Program-made: the position numbers and the translations under genes
Notes under the pieces: model-generated
The model's input: the letters and a program-made list of their open reading frames with translations, nothing else
Databases searched by the model: none
Told to the model about the DNA's origin: nothing
Shown here: positions 62,665 through 64,000 of the stretch, in pieces
Numbering within the stretch: the first letter of the stretch is position 1
How the letters are laid out: every line of letters starts with the position of its first letter
Assembly: GCF_004193775.1 (NCBI RefSeq)
Contig: NC_041011.1
Span: forward strand, 48,243,167 to 48,307,166
Direction of reading: 5' to 3'
Origin: Glycine soja
Lineage: Eukaryota > Streptophyta > Magnoliopsida > Fabales > Fabaceae
DNA length: 64,000 nucleotides

Positions 62665-64000
62665 GCTTTACTTCCCCCCCCCAACACTCACAGAATTAAT
62701 ATTTAACAACGAATAATTATTTAATTAATTAGTTCATTAAGTAATTTTTAATAAATTATTAAAAAATCTTAAAATGGAAAAAGAATTCCACCCCCAAAAG
62801 ATTACTTCACATGCCTTATTGAAGAGTGTTGGGTTTAAGATGGAGTTTGAGACCTTTGTTAAGGTTTTGGGCAGCCGCCAGAGGGAGAGGGAGCCACTAA
62901 CGACGAGCAGGAGGTGGGAGGTGCAGAGGCACTCTGACGAATTTAGAATCCTAAGTTAGGGGAATAATTTATTTAAAAATAAAAATTAATAATTAATTAA
63001 TATTATGAAAGAGATAAAAATTAGTAGTAAGTGATTAAATACAAAAAATTAGGGGAAGGGGCAAAATTTACTCGCTCAACATATTAATATGTAATTTTTT
63101 AAAATGCACCCCTTCAATATAAATTTATAATGTGAATTTGCCACCGCGATATGACACAACTTAAAGAAACTTTTATATCAACAAAAATCTAACACATCGT
63201 TCTTAGGTTCTAAGCATTAACTTTGTCGATATTGTTGAACCTATCTTTAAAGATCGGAAACCTCTTTTTCTTCTCAAATAGAATGTTGTACACCTTCTCA
63301 TGCTCCACAAGCCTTGAGTTTTTTGAGTTCAATTGAATATTATAAATGGCATTTGAAATGTTAAATAAAAGTTTTTTAAAACAATTAAATAAAAGTTAAT
63401 AAGCTTAAATTTTAAGACTGTATTATGTTAAATAACGTAAGTGGAATGCTAGATCCTGTTAAAAAATAAAACGATGAGTACTAGTAATACACTTTTTTTT
63501 TATCTAATATATGCTCTATTATTATCTAACAACAAAATCAGAAATCAGTTTTAAATGAGAGAAGTGAGATCCAATAAATTGTTAAAAAAATGTGTTGATA
63601 ACGTTTTTCAATAATGTAACATTTGTTATATATGTTATCATTTTGTTACATAAAAAGTTTTTAAAATTAAAAAAGAACATAAAGATGGAAATTGAAGCTC
63701 CTTGTATTAGTAATATAAATAAATTAGTAAGTATTTAAAGTAAAAATGAGTAACTTTAGAAGAAGAAAAAAAAGATAAAAAGTAATTTAAGAATATCCTT
63801 TTTTGAAACAGTAATTTAAAAATAGGTTAAAATATGTTTTTTTCTTCTGTAAATATATTAAAGTTCAATTTTAATTTTGAAAAAAAATTATCCTTATAAA
63901 ATTTTATAATTTTTTTATTTGGAAATAGATTCGATTATGTTCAAATTTATATGATATTTTTTCATTTTAAAATTTAAATATGATTTATGTGGTTGAAATC
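62665..64000. other. AT-rich intergenic DNA
   Basis: One short frame (62774..62959) with an Arg-rich stretch, no domain seen. Nothing else recognised. Confidence 0.6.

Noticed and set aside
62774..62959. 61-residue Arg-rich frame
   Set aside because: No recognisable domain, short, and not linked to the nearby LINE remnant by sequence.

Overview
This is plant nuclear DNA from a dicot, most likely a papilionoid legume close to soybean (Glycine). The evidence is AT-rich spacers, intron-rich genes with GT-AG borders, a nuclear-type tRNA-Val gene, and host genes of ordinary land-plant families. Naming the genus rests on repeat and protein families I recognise, not on a search.

The main feature is an apparently complete Mutator-like element (MULE) at 2537..13131, 10,595 bp. 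It has 46-bp terminal inverted repeats matching at 43 of 46 positions and a perfect 9-bp target duplication (aaataattg). It carries three genes. (1) An intact five-exon gene at 4061..7016 encodes an 879-residue protein: FAR1-type zinc finger, DDE transposase, SWIM finger and a C-terminal OTU cysteine protease. (2) A 203-residue ORF at 7464..8075 has its own TATA box and looks like the ubiquitin-like/PB1-like accessory domain of MULEs. (3) A plant-mobile-domain (PMD) gene lies on the minus strand at 9328..11377; four exons join cleanly but one in-frame TGA interrupts it. Inside the ends lie dense arrays of the palindrome TTCCGGAA, and four copies of a 191-bp repeat separate the convergent genes.

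Host genes in order: rhomboid protease (14970..17815, +); tRNA-Val(AAC) (18646..18719, -); a lipid-transfer-like protein (19038..19673, +); an IQD calmodulin-binding protein (22344..26767, -); a FAR1-related (FRS) transcription factor (30679..33497, -), itself a domesticated MULE transposase with altered catalytic residues; a decayed pectin-type methyltransferase (36463..38870, -); RNA polymerase subunit 6 (42842..45944, +); an F-box/PP2-A13-like protein (55558..58748, +); and CRR1, the DapB-like chloroplast NDH assembly factor (59484..62055, -).

Smaller mobile or foreign pieces include a 132-bp MITE with an 8-bp duplication beside the MULE, an inverted-repeat element in the LTP intron, a long inverted repeat in the RPB6 intron, a plastid rps7 fragment in nuclear DNA, a gene fragment split by a 1.3-kb insertion, and a 5'-truncated LINE tail with its target duplication. 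The 45945..55557 stretch is gene-free as far as I can see.
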